Under the pieces are notes generated by a model. That model was not told the origin of the DNA. It saw nothing but the letters and a program-made list of their open reading frames with translations, and ran no database searches. From NCBI GenBank assembly GCA_037355855.1, contig CM074758.1, positions 9,600,135 through 9,664,134 of the forward strand: 64,000 nucleotides of DNA, given 5' to 3'. A program made the position numbers and the translations under genes. Origin of the DNA: Pseudo-nitzschia pungens (lineage: Eukaryota; Bacillariophyta; Bacillariophyceae; Bacillariales; Bacillariaceae). Shown one piece after another: positions 20,918-31,000 of the stretch (positions are counted from its first letter, which is position 1; each line of letters begins with the position of its first letter).

Positions 20918-21587
20918 CCCGTGAAAAACTAAAATGAATCACGTCGGAGTGACAGATTGTTGCCTCACTATCTGACCAAATACCTCCTCCCAGTAACGGA
21001 AACCTCCTCAACGAAAGTTACAACCTATTCGTAAACACTATAAACCGACTGTTTGCAACAACTCCTGTTGAAATCAGTGACTTACATCCATAGCTTTGGC
21101 CCCCTGTAGTTAGTGGTTTTTTCAAAAAATGGCCAAAAATTGATCCATCATGGTTAATGTAGACACTGGTACATTTTCTACACGGGACCATACGATCGAG
21201 TGACAGCATCTACATTTTCTACACGCCGAGTGACAGCATGTTGAACTGAATTCGAAACGAAACGAAAAAAATGAGTTCTGTTTTTTGCTATGCGCGCAAG
21301 CCGAAAAACTATGCGCGCAAGCCGAAAAACTATGCCGGCTCGATGCTGTCACTCGAAAACACATAATTTTCGGCCCAATTTCTGTATTCGAGAGCTTACT
21401 AAGGGAAGAATAAGCAATGTTGTTTAAAAGTGAATATAGAGCATTGTAGAGTAGAGTGTTAGCTAACAGACGATGTCTTTACTTTGAACAGAGGTGGTGT
21501 ATGCAAGGAGATATTCCAAAAAGCAAAGATGCTGTCACTCGACGTGATTCATTATGGTAAACGTGATTCATTTTAGTTTTCGACGGG
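20918..21587 (-). mobile_element. 670-bp TIR element, copy A (TA target)
   Basis: Bounded by TA at 20916-20917 and 21588-21589. Ends are inverted: CCCGTGAAAAACTAAAATGA at the left and its counterpart (TTTTAGTTTTCGACGGG) at the right. The subterminal block TCGAGTGACAGCAT recurs four times in both orientations, as expected for transposase-binding sites. A near-identical copy lies inverted at 25296-25943. A 63-codon ORF (21018-21209, minus) is conserved between the copies, but no transposase is encoded, so it is probably non-autonomous. Confidence 0.8.
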
Positions 21588-21589
21588 TA

Positions 21590-22415
21590 CCGGTATTAGT
21601 AGTAGCAAAGTTAAAAAAGTGTATTCGCACTTTTCAAAAGTGTGGTTTCGACCCATGTCCACAACGAACTTCTTGGTTGAATGTTGAAGTTTTGATTGAA
21701 TGTGAAGTACGTACGTACGGTAAGATCTTACTGGAACCAGTACCCTAGCTAATTACCGTATTTAAAAAGCGAATGCTTTGATATGAATGGCGAAAACCGA
21801 TGTTTTCCTATCCAAACGTGGGTACGTACCGGTACAGTAATCTTATTCGTGTAATTATCGTAAACCTTACCCATTCATTTCGGGAAATTGTGCTTAGTTC
21901 CGGAAGGCTCCTGGTCATCGAATGACACTACGAAGATATTGCTACTAGATCTTGCGTAAGGTTTACTACGTACATGACAAAACGTATTGCGTCCGGTTTG
22001 GGATATTGGAATTAATAGTCATTCTACGGGAAAAATATTGCCAAAGATTCTCGGAAGCTTAAAAAAAAGTGCCCGCTGACACACACGTGGTGAAATTTTC
22101 GCATAATTGCACATATGAAAATCTCGAGTGCATCAACTAGTCAGTCATTCTGCTCCACAGACTGCGGAATGGGGAACGACAGGATTTTGTTAGATATCCT
22201 CTCATGCGGTTTTCTGTAGATTCGAGCCTCTGTTCTTCACGGTACGGTAGAACGATGAAACGCACGGGTTATGATGCACGATGCACGAACACCGGTGTCA
22301 GCTTCCTCCTGAGACAAATCGAGATCCACCCTACACGAGGTCATAATAACCAAAAGGAGCCAAGGCCAACCACAACCACAACCTACCAGAGGCAACAAAC
22401 CGTACCACTTCCACC
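21590..22415. other. Upstream region of the beta-propeller gene
   Basis: No gene seen. Contains GTAAGATCTTAC, GTAATCTTA and GTAAACCTTAC motifs (21719-21970). The last 100 bases are A/C-rich (repeated ACCACAACC) and are probably the 5' UTR of the gene starting at 22416. Confidence 0.5.
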
Positions 22416-23810
22416 ATGAGCGACAACAAGCTGCTGCACAAGATCCCGGAATTTGTTTCCAAGACTTACACCTCGGCGGAAAAGCTCGAGGCACTCACCA
22501 TGAAGGAAGTCAAGCTCCCCATGTCCCTGCAGACCCACGAGGTTTGCTGGGAGCCCCTCACCCAGAGTTTGTTCGTTACTCAGATGTCCGACTCGCTTCT
22601 GGTCAGGCTCACCGTCGACAAGGAAGGCTACCTCAAGGATTCGCAAGAGGCCTGGCAGGTTGGCCCAGCCAATGGCGGTCTGCACAACGCCAGTTGTTCC
22701 TATGAGAACCCCGGACACATCTGGCTGACCCTCCAGTACATGAACCTTGCCTTCTTGGTCGACGTGCGACCCGGTGACGATTTCCTTAAAGTGAAGGAGA
22801 TCTACCAGGTCCCCTCTTGGATGTTTGTCGACGGCAAGCAGCTCCACATCGGTGGACCCCACTGCGTTCGCGAGTGCCCCGTCACCGGCCAGCTCTGGGC
22901 CTGCCTCAAGGGCGCCAAGGAAGACGAGAACAACCCCTGCGCCAAGTTCTCCCAGTGCTGCGACGTGGCCAAGCAACGCTCCGCCATGGAAGAGCATGCC
23001 AAGGACGCCGATCACGACATTGCCGTCCCCGACAGCTGGGCCGTCTGGCAACTCGACCGCAAGAATTACGACCCCAAGTGCTCCATCGGCGCGAAGGGAG
23101 GAAAGATCTATCCCTGCCTCCAATCGCCACCCATGTGCTGCACGGATGACAAGGGCAACTGCTGGATCGCACAGGACTGCTCGCCCACCCTCATGTGGAT
23201 CGACCAAAAGACGGGAGAATCCAAACAGATCGAAGTTCCGTGGCCTGCCGGTACCCCTGATTCCGCCAAGCACACCGGACCCGGTATTGCCAAGGCACCC
23301 AACGGTTCGATCTGGATGACCCTGCTCGAGACCAACGGAAACTTGGTCCGCGTCGACCCCGACACAAAGGAATGCGTCCTCTACGACCTCAAGCCTCCCG
23401 GATGGGCCCAAAACATGCGATTGATCCACATGGACTTTTGCGCTGCCTCCGTCCCGGAGCACCACAACCGCATCTATGTGATTGCCAGTACCCTCCTCGA
23501 TGACAACTCGACGGACTGCATTTTGGTTCTCAACGTGTGCAAAAACTGGGAAACCGTCGAGGGAATCCGCATCATCCCTCTTCCCTCCCAGAGAAGCCGC
23601 TGCCACCGCATCGCCTACTGCGATATTGAGGATGGGGACAACGAAGTCGACGACGGTTCGGTCTTCATCACTGAGCTTTCCCGATCCAAGCTCCTTCAGG
23701 TTAAGATGAACGACGATGTCCGTATGGACGAGATCACGGAAACTGTTTCCACCAATGATCAAGGATTCAAGGTCCGCCGTTACGAGTGTGTGGCCATTGA
23801 ATGGAAATAA
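22416..23810 (+). CDS. Vgb/SMP-30-like beta-propeller protein
   Basis: A 464-residue protein with a strong start (TCCACCATGA) and GC-rich, evenly biased codons unlike the surrounding spacer, which suggests high expression. Repeated strand motifs of a six- or seven-bladed propeller are visible: NPGHIWLTLQ (about residue 98), DDKGNCWIAQD (about 246), APNGSIWMTL (about 292), NGNLVRVDP (about 304) and DGSVFITELS near the C-terminus. The G-x-I-W pattern followed by a hydrophobic-R-x-D-P strand is typical of streptogramin-lyase (Vgb)-like and SMP-30/gluconolactonase-like proteins. No signal peptide or membrane segment is seen, so it is probably cytosolic. It has many Cys residues (for example FSQCCDV, PPMCC). 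The true substrate cannot be read from the sequence. It sits between two inverted copies of a TIR element. Confidence 0.85.
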   Translation: MSDNKLLHKIPEFVSKTYTSAEKLEALTMKEVKLPMSLQTHEVCWEPLTQSLFVTQMSDSLLVRLTVDKEGYLKDSQEAWQVGPANGGLHNASCSYENPGHIWLTLQYMNLAFLVDVRPGDDFLKVKEIYQVPSWMFVDGKQLHIGGPHCVRECPVTGQLWACLKGAKEDENNPCAKFSQCCDVAKQRSAMEEHAKDADHDIAVPDSWAVWQLDRKNYDPKCSIGAKGGKIYPCLQSPPMCCTDDKGNCWIAQDCSPTLMWIDQKTGESKQIEVPWPAGTPDSAKHTGPGIAKAPNGSIWMTLLETNGNLVRVDPDTKECVLYDLKPPGWAQNMRLIHMDFCAASVPEHHNRIYVIASTLLDDNSTDCILVLNVCKNWETVEGIRIIPLPSQRSRCHRIAYCDIEDGDNEVDDGSVFITELSRSKLLQVKMNDDVRMDEITETVSTNDQGFKVRRYECVAIEWK

Positions 23811-25293
23811 GTGATGGCGCATAAGAAGGACAGAACTCCCCCCCCCCCCAATGCGGGAGCAAATATATTTATTTTCTTACTTCGAGTAACCTTACCGTAT
23901 TTGTTCTAACTGCTGGTAGTACTACTAGTACTAGTAGTAGTACTACTACTATTGGTATCCATCCTTAGTACTCCTCCATTGCATCGTCGTGAGTACAGAG
24001 TCGGTGGGCAGCGTACTCCTCGTAGTTGTTATCATGAAAACTTCTTATTCTGCTCACATTTCGAACACATGAGGAGTTCCTCCTCCTTTGCTAGTAGTAG
24101 TAGTAGGACGAGTACTAGTAGTACTAGTATTACTACTACTAGAGTAGCAGTACGGTAGTATACTAGTACATCATGCGGTATACATGCGAGAGGAGTCGCA
24201 CTGACTTTCTTTCCAAGCCGCCGACATCATTCAATCATGTTGCTTTCTTCTATCTTGTTCTTCTCTCAGCAGTCACTCCTTCTGCCACCAATATTACTAG
24301 TACTGGTACTACTACAAGGTCGAATATTGTTGATGCAGTTTTCTACACCACCACCACCAGTCATCATCCTCAACCTCATCCTCATCCACCAGCAATCATT
24401 GTTGAGGACATCAGCATTACTACTACTCGTAGTACTCTACTACTAGTACTAGCATTGTCAATAGCTCTACTACTTGTAGTAGTGGTAGTGGTAGTAAGGT
24501 TTAGCTATTACTTCCTCCGGTCCAAGAAAATAACTGACCAACTAGCACAGCATACCACCACCACGTTGACTAGTACTATCGATCAATTTTCAACCAATTC
24601 AAATCGTTCTTTTTGGGTTAAACTCTCCCTAAGTACGTCCTTATGCCTGCTTAGACACTACTAGTACTAGTAGTTAGAGCAGTGGTATTGGTCCACCTTT
24701 CATTGGGGCTTGAACAGGGACTGTCCCGCCCTGCAAATGTGATTTCACCGCATGAAAGGGTTCCACGACCTGGCATTTGAACCTCCGGAAAGTTCCCCCT
24801 GAAAGCTGAGACCGAGAGCTTTTTAAAATTTGTTTTATTTACCAAAAAACGCTCCGTATCAGATAATTTGGGAAAATTATCATATAATATGCGCGCGATC
24901 TTAATAGTAGTATTAATAACGTCTGCTCAGGTACAAACTATCCCTTGTTGTTGCTGCTGTTGCTGTTTTCTTCAGCTTGAACTTCTATTTGCTCAATTCA
25001 ACACCGAAGATTCACCAGCAGAAAAAAATACGAAGTAGTCGATAGAGGCGCGGGTTGACAGCTAAAAGGGAATTTTTGTTTCTTTTCCCAAGATTCCTAA
25101 TTCCAAAATAGGCCTCGTGCGTTGAGAGAGATCTAGGTTTTCCGTTGGGCGCGCAATTTTTATATGTGTTATGTCATTCCGGGATTGCTTATATGTATTA
25201 TGTCGATATGTACTTCCGGGAATCACTCAACCCCAACCCCAACTCCGCATTGCTCCCATCCGAGGTGCTTAAGACAGAAACAAACTTCTTATG
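23811..25293. other. Spacer with ACTAGT/TACTAG microsatellites
   Basis: No convincing gene. Patches of TACTAGTA/AGTAGTACTAG occur at about 23920-23952, 24082-24162, 24285-24310, 24415-24505 and 24655-24675. A 60-80 bp segment at 24690-24767 is a dispersed repeat (see separate entry). The remainder is AT-rich. Confidence 0.6.
24690..24767 (-). repeat. Dispersed repeat with a B-box-like core, copy 1
   Basis: On the minus strand this reads like 50323-50400 (plus): both share CACATTTGCAGGGCGGGAC/CACATTTACAGGGTGGGAC, then AGTCCCTGTTCAAG followed by CCCCAATGAAAGGTGG or TCCCAATGAAAGGTGG. The core GTTCAAGYCCC resembles the pol III B box. A tRNA-derived short element is possible, but no A box or poly(A) tail was identified. 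Confidence 0.5.
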
Positions 25294-25295
25294 TA

Positions 25296-25943
25296 CCCGT
25301 CGAAAACTATAATGAATCACGTTTACCATAATGAATCACGTCGAGTGACAGCATCTTTGCTTTTTGCAATATCTCCTTGCATACACCACCTCTGTTCAAA
25401 GTAAAGACATCGTCTGTTAGCTAACACTCTACTCTACAATGCTCTATATTCACTTTTAAACAACTTTGCTTATTCTTCCCTTAGTAAGCTCTCGAATACA
25501 GAAATTGGGCCGAAAATTATGTGTTTTCGAGTGACAGCATCGAGACGGCATAGTTTTTCGGCTTGCGCGCATAGCAAAAAACAGAACTCATTTTCGGTTC
25601 GAGAATTCTTTTTTTTGGTTTCGTTTCGAATTCCTTTTTTTTTCGTTCAACATGCTGTCACTCGATTGTATGGTCGCGTGTAGAAAATGTACCAGTGTCT
25701 ACATTAACCATGATGGATCAATTTTTGGCAATTTTTCGAAAAAACCACTAACTACAGGGGGCCAAAGCTATGGATGTAAGTCACTGATTTCAACAGGAGT
25801 TGTTGCAAACAGTCGGTTTATAGTGTTTACGAATAGGTTGTAACTTTCGTTGAGGAGGTTTCCGTTACTGGGAGGAGGTATTTGGTCAGATAGTGAGGCA
25901 ACAATCTGTCACTCCGACGTGATTCATTTTAGTTTTTCACGGG
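25296..25943 (+). mobile_element. 648-bp TIR element, copy B (inverted relative to copy A)
   Basis: Bounded by TA at 25294-25295 and 25944-25945, with ends CCCGTCGAAAACTATAATGA and TTTTAGTTTTTCACGGG. It is an inverted, closely similar copy of 20918-21587 with small indels. It carries the same TCGAGTGACAGCAT subterminal blocks and a 63-codon ORF (25652-25843, plus) that differs from the copy A product at only a few residues. Confidence 0.8.
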
Positions 25944-25945
25944 TA

Positions 25946-26385
25946 CCGTATTACGAAAGAAACTTCTTAGGGAACGAACGGGTAACTGAGGGAAAAAAAA
26001 ATAAATAAACAAACGACGACAAGAAAAATGCCGCAACACAAGACCATCACACACATCCAAACGCTGCAACAACCACAACAAGTACAGCAAATAAAACAAC
26101 CATCATCCTAAACAAAACACTCCCCTTTCTCTCCAGCAAGCAACAAACATCCAACAAAGAAGAGAGAAATAGACAAAAGAAAACAAGCAAACAACAAGCA
26201 ACGAAACGCCGAAACGCCGCAACACTGCAACAAAACGTCGAACCAAATCAACGAAAGAAACGCCTGAAACGTCGAAGCAAAGGTGTCCTCTTTATTGCTG
26301 CTGTTGTTGTACTGCCGTCAAAACGCCGAAACGCTGCAACAACAACGCCAAAACGCCAAATCACTGAAAAAACAGGATCAACGCT
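25946..26385. other. Low-complexity A/C-rich stretch before the LTR element
   Basis: No gene. Rich in CAACAA, AACGCCGAAACGC and similar short imperfect repeats. It is the host side of the Copia insertion. Confidence 0.5.
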
Positions 26386-26390
26386 CCTGC

Positions 26391-26758
26391 TGTTAAATTG
26401 TAACCAAAATCGGTTTCGTTTGACAAACCCTTAACCCTACATACATTACATATGAACGCTCAAACACTGCGCGAAAAGAAAACAAAATAATTTTCTACTG
26501 GGTTTACAGTACAAGAAAACAAGCAGCAGCAGCAACCACTCAGTAGAATTAACAAGACAGCAACGTCGAATTCCCGACAAGGTTGTTGTCCTCACATCTT
26601 TAGTTTAACTCTGATTTGAATACCTTGATACTTACATCCTGCTCACTCAGCAGCTCCTTGTAGAACTACAAGCCTAAGATCTAACTGACTGAGCCCAGAA
26701 GTGGTAGTTAGAATAGATCTGGTCGATTCGTTTGATCGGCCGTAGTGGTGAATCCGAG
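26391..26758 (+). repeat. Outer left LTR fragment (first 368 bp of the LTR)
   Basis: Matches positions 1-368 of the adjacent full LTR nearly exactly, differing by a short GAA indel near CATATGAA. It stops at GTGGTGAATCCGAG, where the next LTR starts with TGTTAAATTG. Confidence 0.9.
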
Positions 26759-27239
26759 TGTTAAATTGTAACCAAAATCGGTTTCGTTTGACAAACCCTT
26801 AACCCTACATACATTACATATGAAGAACGCTCAAACACTGCGCGAAAAGAAAACAAAATAATTTTCTACTGGGTTTACAGTACAAGAAAACAAGCAGCAG
26901 CAGCAACCACTCAGTAGAATTAACAAGACAGCAACGTCGAATTCCCGACAAGGTTGTTGTCCTCACATCTTTAGTTTAACTCTGATTTGAATACCTTGAT
27001 ACTTACATCCTGCTCACTCAGCAGCTCCTTGTAGAACTACAAGCCTAAGATCTAACTGACTGAGCCCAGAAGTGGTAGTTAGAATAGATCTGGTCGATTC
27101 GTTTGATCGGCCGTAGTGGTGAATCCGAGACTATCGATAGAACAGACCGGCACCTCAACCGGTTTGCTTGCTCTTGCTGTATCTCCAAGCTTGCCTTAGG
27201 ACCTATCAGCTTAAACCCAGTTTCAGCTACATTTTAACA
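26759..27239 (+). repeat. Full 5' LTR (481 bp)
   Basis: TG...CA-bounded repeat that starts TGTTAAATTGTAACC and ends CTACATTTTAACA. The sequence after it, GATTAACAGTCGCAAGC, is the likely primer-binding region; the equivalent GATTAATTGTCGCAAGC is kept in the diverged relative at 56225. Confidence 0.9.
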
Positions 27240-28079
27240 GATTAACAGTCGCAAGCTTATTTAAGCTTGCAAAGCTGGAGATCTACAAGCCAAACAAGAT
27301 AACAAGGAACAACAACGACGACGACGACGACGAAGGACAAAATCGGCGCCGCTCTCCGTTTTAATTCTACACTGGAACACCAAGCTCCCCGTTGCAAGGC
27401 CGTTCCAGGTATTGTTATTCTCCTTGTTATTCCGGATAATACGGTACAAACGGCGTCTCCAAATTCCAAGAATTGACGGAGAAAGAATTTTTCAAAATTC
27501 TGCTGCTGCTGCACTTATTTCTCCAGTCACGACGAGACGCAAAGTACAACATATAACCTCCCACTGATAGATCTGTATTCTCCGAATACAGCTGTATCTA
27601 TCTCTTGTATCCACCAGGCAAATATATCCCTGTTTCTTTGCCCGGATACACCTCCTCGGATTTGTCCACACCACACGAACGGTGTTTTCGAACGGCAAGA
27701 ACGGCGTTTTCGAACAACAACGGCGACGGCGCTTTCGAACGGCAAAGCGCTCAGCAATACGCTCAGCAACTACATAAAACGCTCAGCAACTGCTTTTTTA
27801 ACCGCGTTTTCGAACGACAACAGCGCACGGTGTTTTAACGGTGTTTTCGAACGACAACGGCGTTTCGAACAACAACGGCGACGGCGCTTTCGAACGACAA
27901 AGCGCTCAGCAATATTTAACCTCCACTGAGTTCACGAATACAGCTGCAATAACAACTGTATCCCTCCAGGCATATTATCTTCCTATTCTTGGATCTTATT
28001 CTATCCCTGGATCTTATCCTATCTCCGGATACTGGATCCTATACGAATTTCGGATACCTATACGAATTTCGGATATTCT
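27240..28079 (+). other. Copia 5' leader with internal repeats
   Basis: Untranslated leader between the 5' LTR and gag. It contains a CGA microsatellite near 27317-27340 and two copies of a 75-80 bp unit (about 27680-27757 and 27838-27918) built from TTTTCGAACGACAACGGCG and AAAGCGCTCAGCAATA. It ends in CTATCCCTGGATC-type repeats near 27985-28030. Several short ORFs overlap it but none looks like a gene. Confidence 0.7.
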
Positions 28080-31000
28080 ATGCCATACCAAACACGACAA
28101 CGAGCTCCTTTCCCTGCCACCAACGAAGACACCTACCGTACCTTCCAATCTATTCAAACTGCAGCTCGCACCCGATTCAACACGAACACGATGTCCGACG
28201 ATCATGCAAGCACGAACACCACCGAGGCGAATGACGCATCCACAGATGACGGTGATTCCTTCTTCCCTTCGTTTGATTCCCATGTTGCACATATCCTTCG
28301 CAACTTCCTTAACATTCACACAGAGGATGGGGATATCATCTGTGATGCACTCCGCTATGTTGGCTACACCACCTGGGGTGAATTTTGGTTCTTATCCCAT
28401 GACCTCATCTCCTGTCTCCAATATGAAGACCACGGCCGTCTCGTACCCATTTCCCCTGGTCATACCCTACGGCTTCGCCCCATTGCTGCATACATGAACC
28501 ACATTAAAACCACTGTCGGCTTACGAGAATCACTGGACTTCGCCAACTATAACTCCAATGATTTCCTTGAATTCCGAGCTACTTACCACGCCCCATCACT
28601 TTCACCACCTGCTCCACCTCATCAGATGCCCCCACCCCACGAACGCACACAGCCCACCTCCTCTTCCCGCTTTGTCAAAACCGATGAACAACTCAAATAC
28701 GAGAACTGGATCAAACGATCCCATGATGTCACTGTTTTTGATGTTCTCAAGAATGACACTCGGTTTGAAACCTGGCTCACGGGATTTCGTGCTCAACTTG
28801 CTGCATATGATTTTGATGTTGATCAATTCCTTGACCCTGACTGGAATACCTCCAATCTTGACGGCTACCATCACAAACTCTTTCAGAAACAATGCACCTT
28901 TTTCTGGGTTCTTGTCCTCCGCGTCCTCAAATCTGATCTCTCCCTCTCCTGTGTACAAACACACCCACCCACCATGGACGGGCGAGCTGCCTATTTTGAG
29001 TACATCAAACTCCGTGCATCGACCTTCACTCAAGAGTTTGACATTGCCAAACAGACCCAAACCCTTCAATCCCTCAACCTTGCCTCCTGGAAGGAATCCA
29101 CTGTCAAATTTCTTACACACTGGTTTGATCAATATGACCTCTTATGCAAGATGACAGCCCCCAAGTCCCCCATGCAATATCACATGCTTCGGACCCTCCT
29201 TCTCAATGCCTGTGCATATGACGCTCATCTCAGTGACCAGTTTTCCAAAGTGCCTCTTCCTTCAACTAGTGACCTTTCCCAAGGCAATGACACTGTCCAC
29301 ATCCTTAAACTCAAAACAACTCTATTGGCTGAAGCCACAAGACTGGACTCTCGTGCAACACTCACTCTGCCCACTTCTCGGAGCACCATTCGCGCCAACC
29401 TCCACGAAGCCTTTTCTTTCCTTGACGCCTCTGAGTTGACTGACGACTTCATGGATGATGTCCAAACCTATGCTGCTTTCCGTGCCTCTCAGCCACGTAA
29501 ACCTGACCCCAGCACACGCCTTCCTGAATCTTTCTGGAAAAGTCTCACACCTGAGGGCATGACCCTTTGGAGAAAAATGAATCCTGTGGATAAACGCAAA
29601 TTCATTGCTGTTCTCAATCCCACAAAATTTCCTGACCTTCATTCCTTTTCCAACCCAACTCCTAAACCTGTTGGCCGCAAAGCATATGCCACTGACCTTC
29701 TCCCTGGCCCCTACACTACACCTGCATCCCTACCGGCTTCTACCACCATTTATGACCCTTCAGATTTTGATGATATTGCCAATGATACCTCCGATGCTTT
29801 GGTCACACAATGGATTGCTCGCCAACACGGCTCCACTCCTACCGGCTCCTTCCAAGAACTTTCCAAACGCCAAGCCACCACCAATCCCTCACGGCAATCT
29901 CAACCCAGCAAGCCCTCCGGACGCACCCCACTCCCACTTGCATCTTCCATGTCCCCTGGGCATCCCGCCCGCCTTCTCGCTGACAACAAACCCAAACTAC
30001 CCACTCAACTTGTTGCTCGCATGGCTGATGGTTCCAGTTCTGTTGTTGCTCGGTTCGATGACCCCATTGCTTGTCAGTCCGTCACCCATCTCCTCCAACA
30101 ACATACCAGCCCCCACAACTGGTCAGCCTGTCAACACCACACTTATTGCTGCAGCCAGGGTCGTTTCTCCACTCCCAATCTTGCCATGATCGATCGTGGT
30201 GCCAATGGCTGTATCATTGGGCGCGATGCTACCCTTATTTCTGTCGATGTCCCAAAACGGTTTGTGCATGTCACTGGCATCAACAATCATCAGCTGCAGA
30301 ACATTCCAATTGCTACTGCTGGTGCTTATTGCCACTCCAACCGTGGTCCTGTCATTCTGATTTTTCATGAATGTGCCTACACTGGGAAACACGACTCTAT
30401 CATCTCCTCTGCTCAATTGGAAGCCCACCACCTCACCGTTGATGACAAATCCCTCAAATCTGGTGGCAAACAAATCATCTCCACTCCTGATGGCTTTGTC
30501 TTTCCCCTCTCCATTCAACATGGGCTCCCATATCTGCGCATGCGTAAATTCACACCAGCCGAATATGATTCCCTGCCCCATGTGATCATGACCTCTGACC
30601 AATTCTGGGATCCCACCCTCCTTGATCAAGACTACCATGCCAGTGATCCCTCATTTGTGGCATTATACCCTGACACTCTCACCGACCTTCCTCACCCTGA
30701 CATCGATCTACAGGGCAATCCTCGCAATCTCAACCCCAGGCACCCTGATTCCTCCACACAGTTTCACACCACCCTCCTAAATCCTGGTTCCTGTGTCCAC
30801 TTCCACGAGTTTGTCACCGTCCCTAGCATTGACAATCCTGGCCCTTCTGTCTCTGCCTCTGCCTCTGCCGCTGGTTCGTTTTGGCTTCACCATGCTGACT
30901 ACTTCCACAGTGAACTACTTGCTCGCTGTGCATTCACTGCTCTCCAATCCCATCTCGAGCCTTCTGCCGATGACGTCTCTTACTCTGATGACACCCTCCA

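Noticed and set aside
22383..23822. 479-codon open frame on the minus strand opposite the beta-propeller gene
   Set aside because: It mirrors the GC-rich, strongly codon-biased plus-strand gene. The plus frame has propeller motifs and a good start context, so the minus frame is an antisense shadow.
24173..24664. 163-codon plus-strand frame in the spacer after the beta-propeller gene
   Set aside because: Dominated by ACTAGT microsatellite codons (Thr, Ser, Leu, Val runs), with poor start context and no motif.
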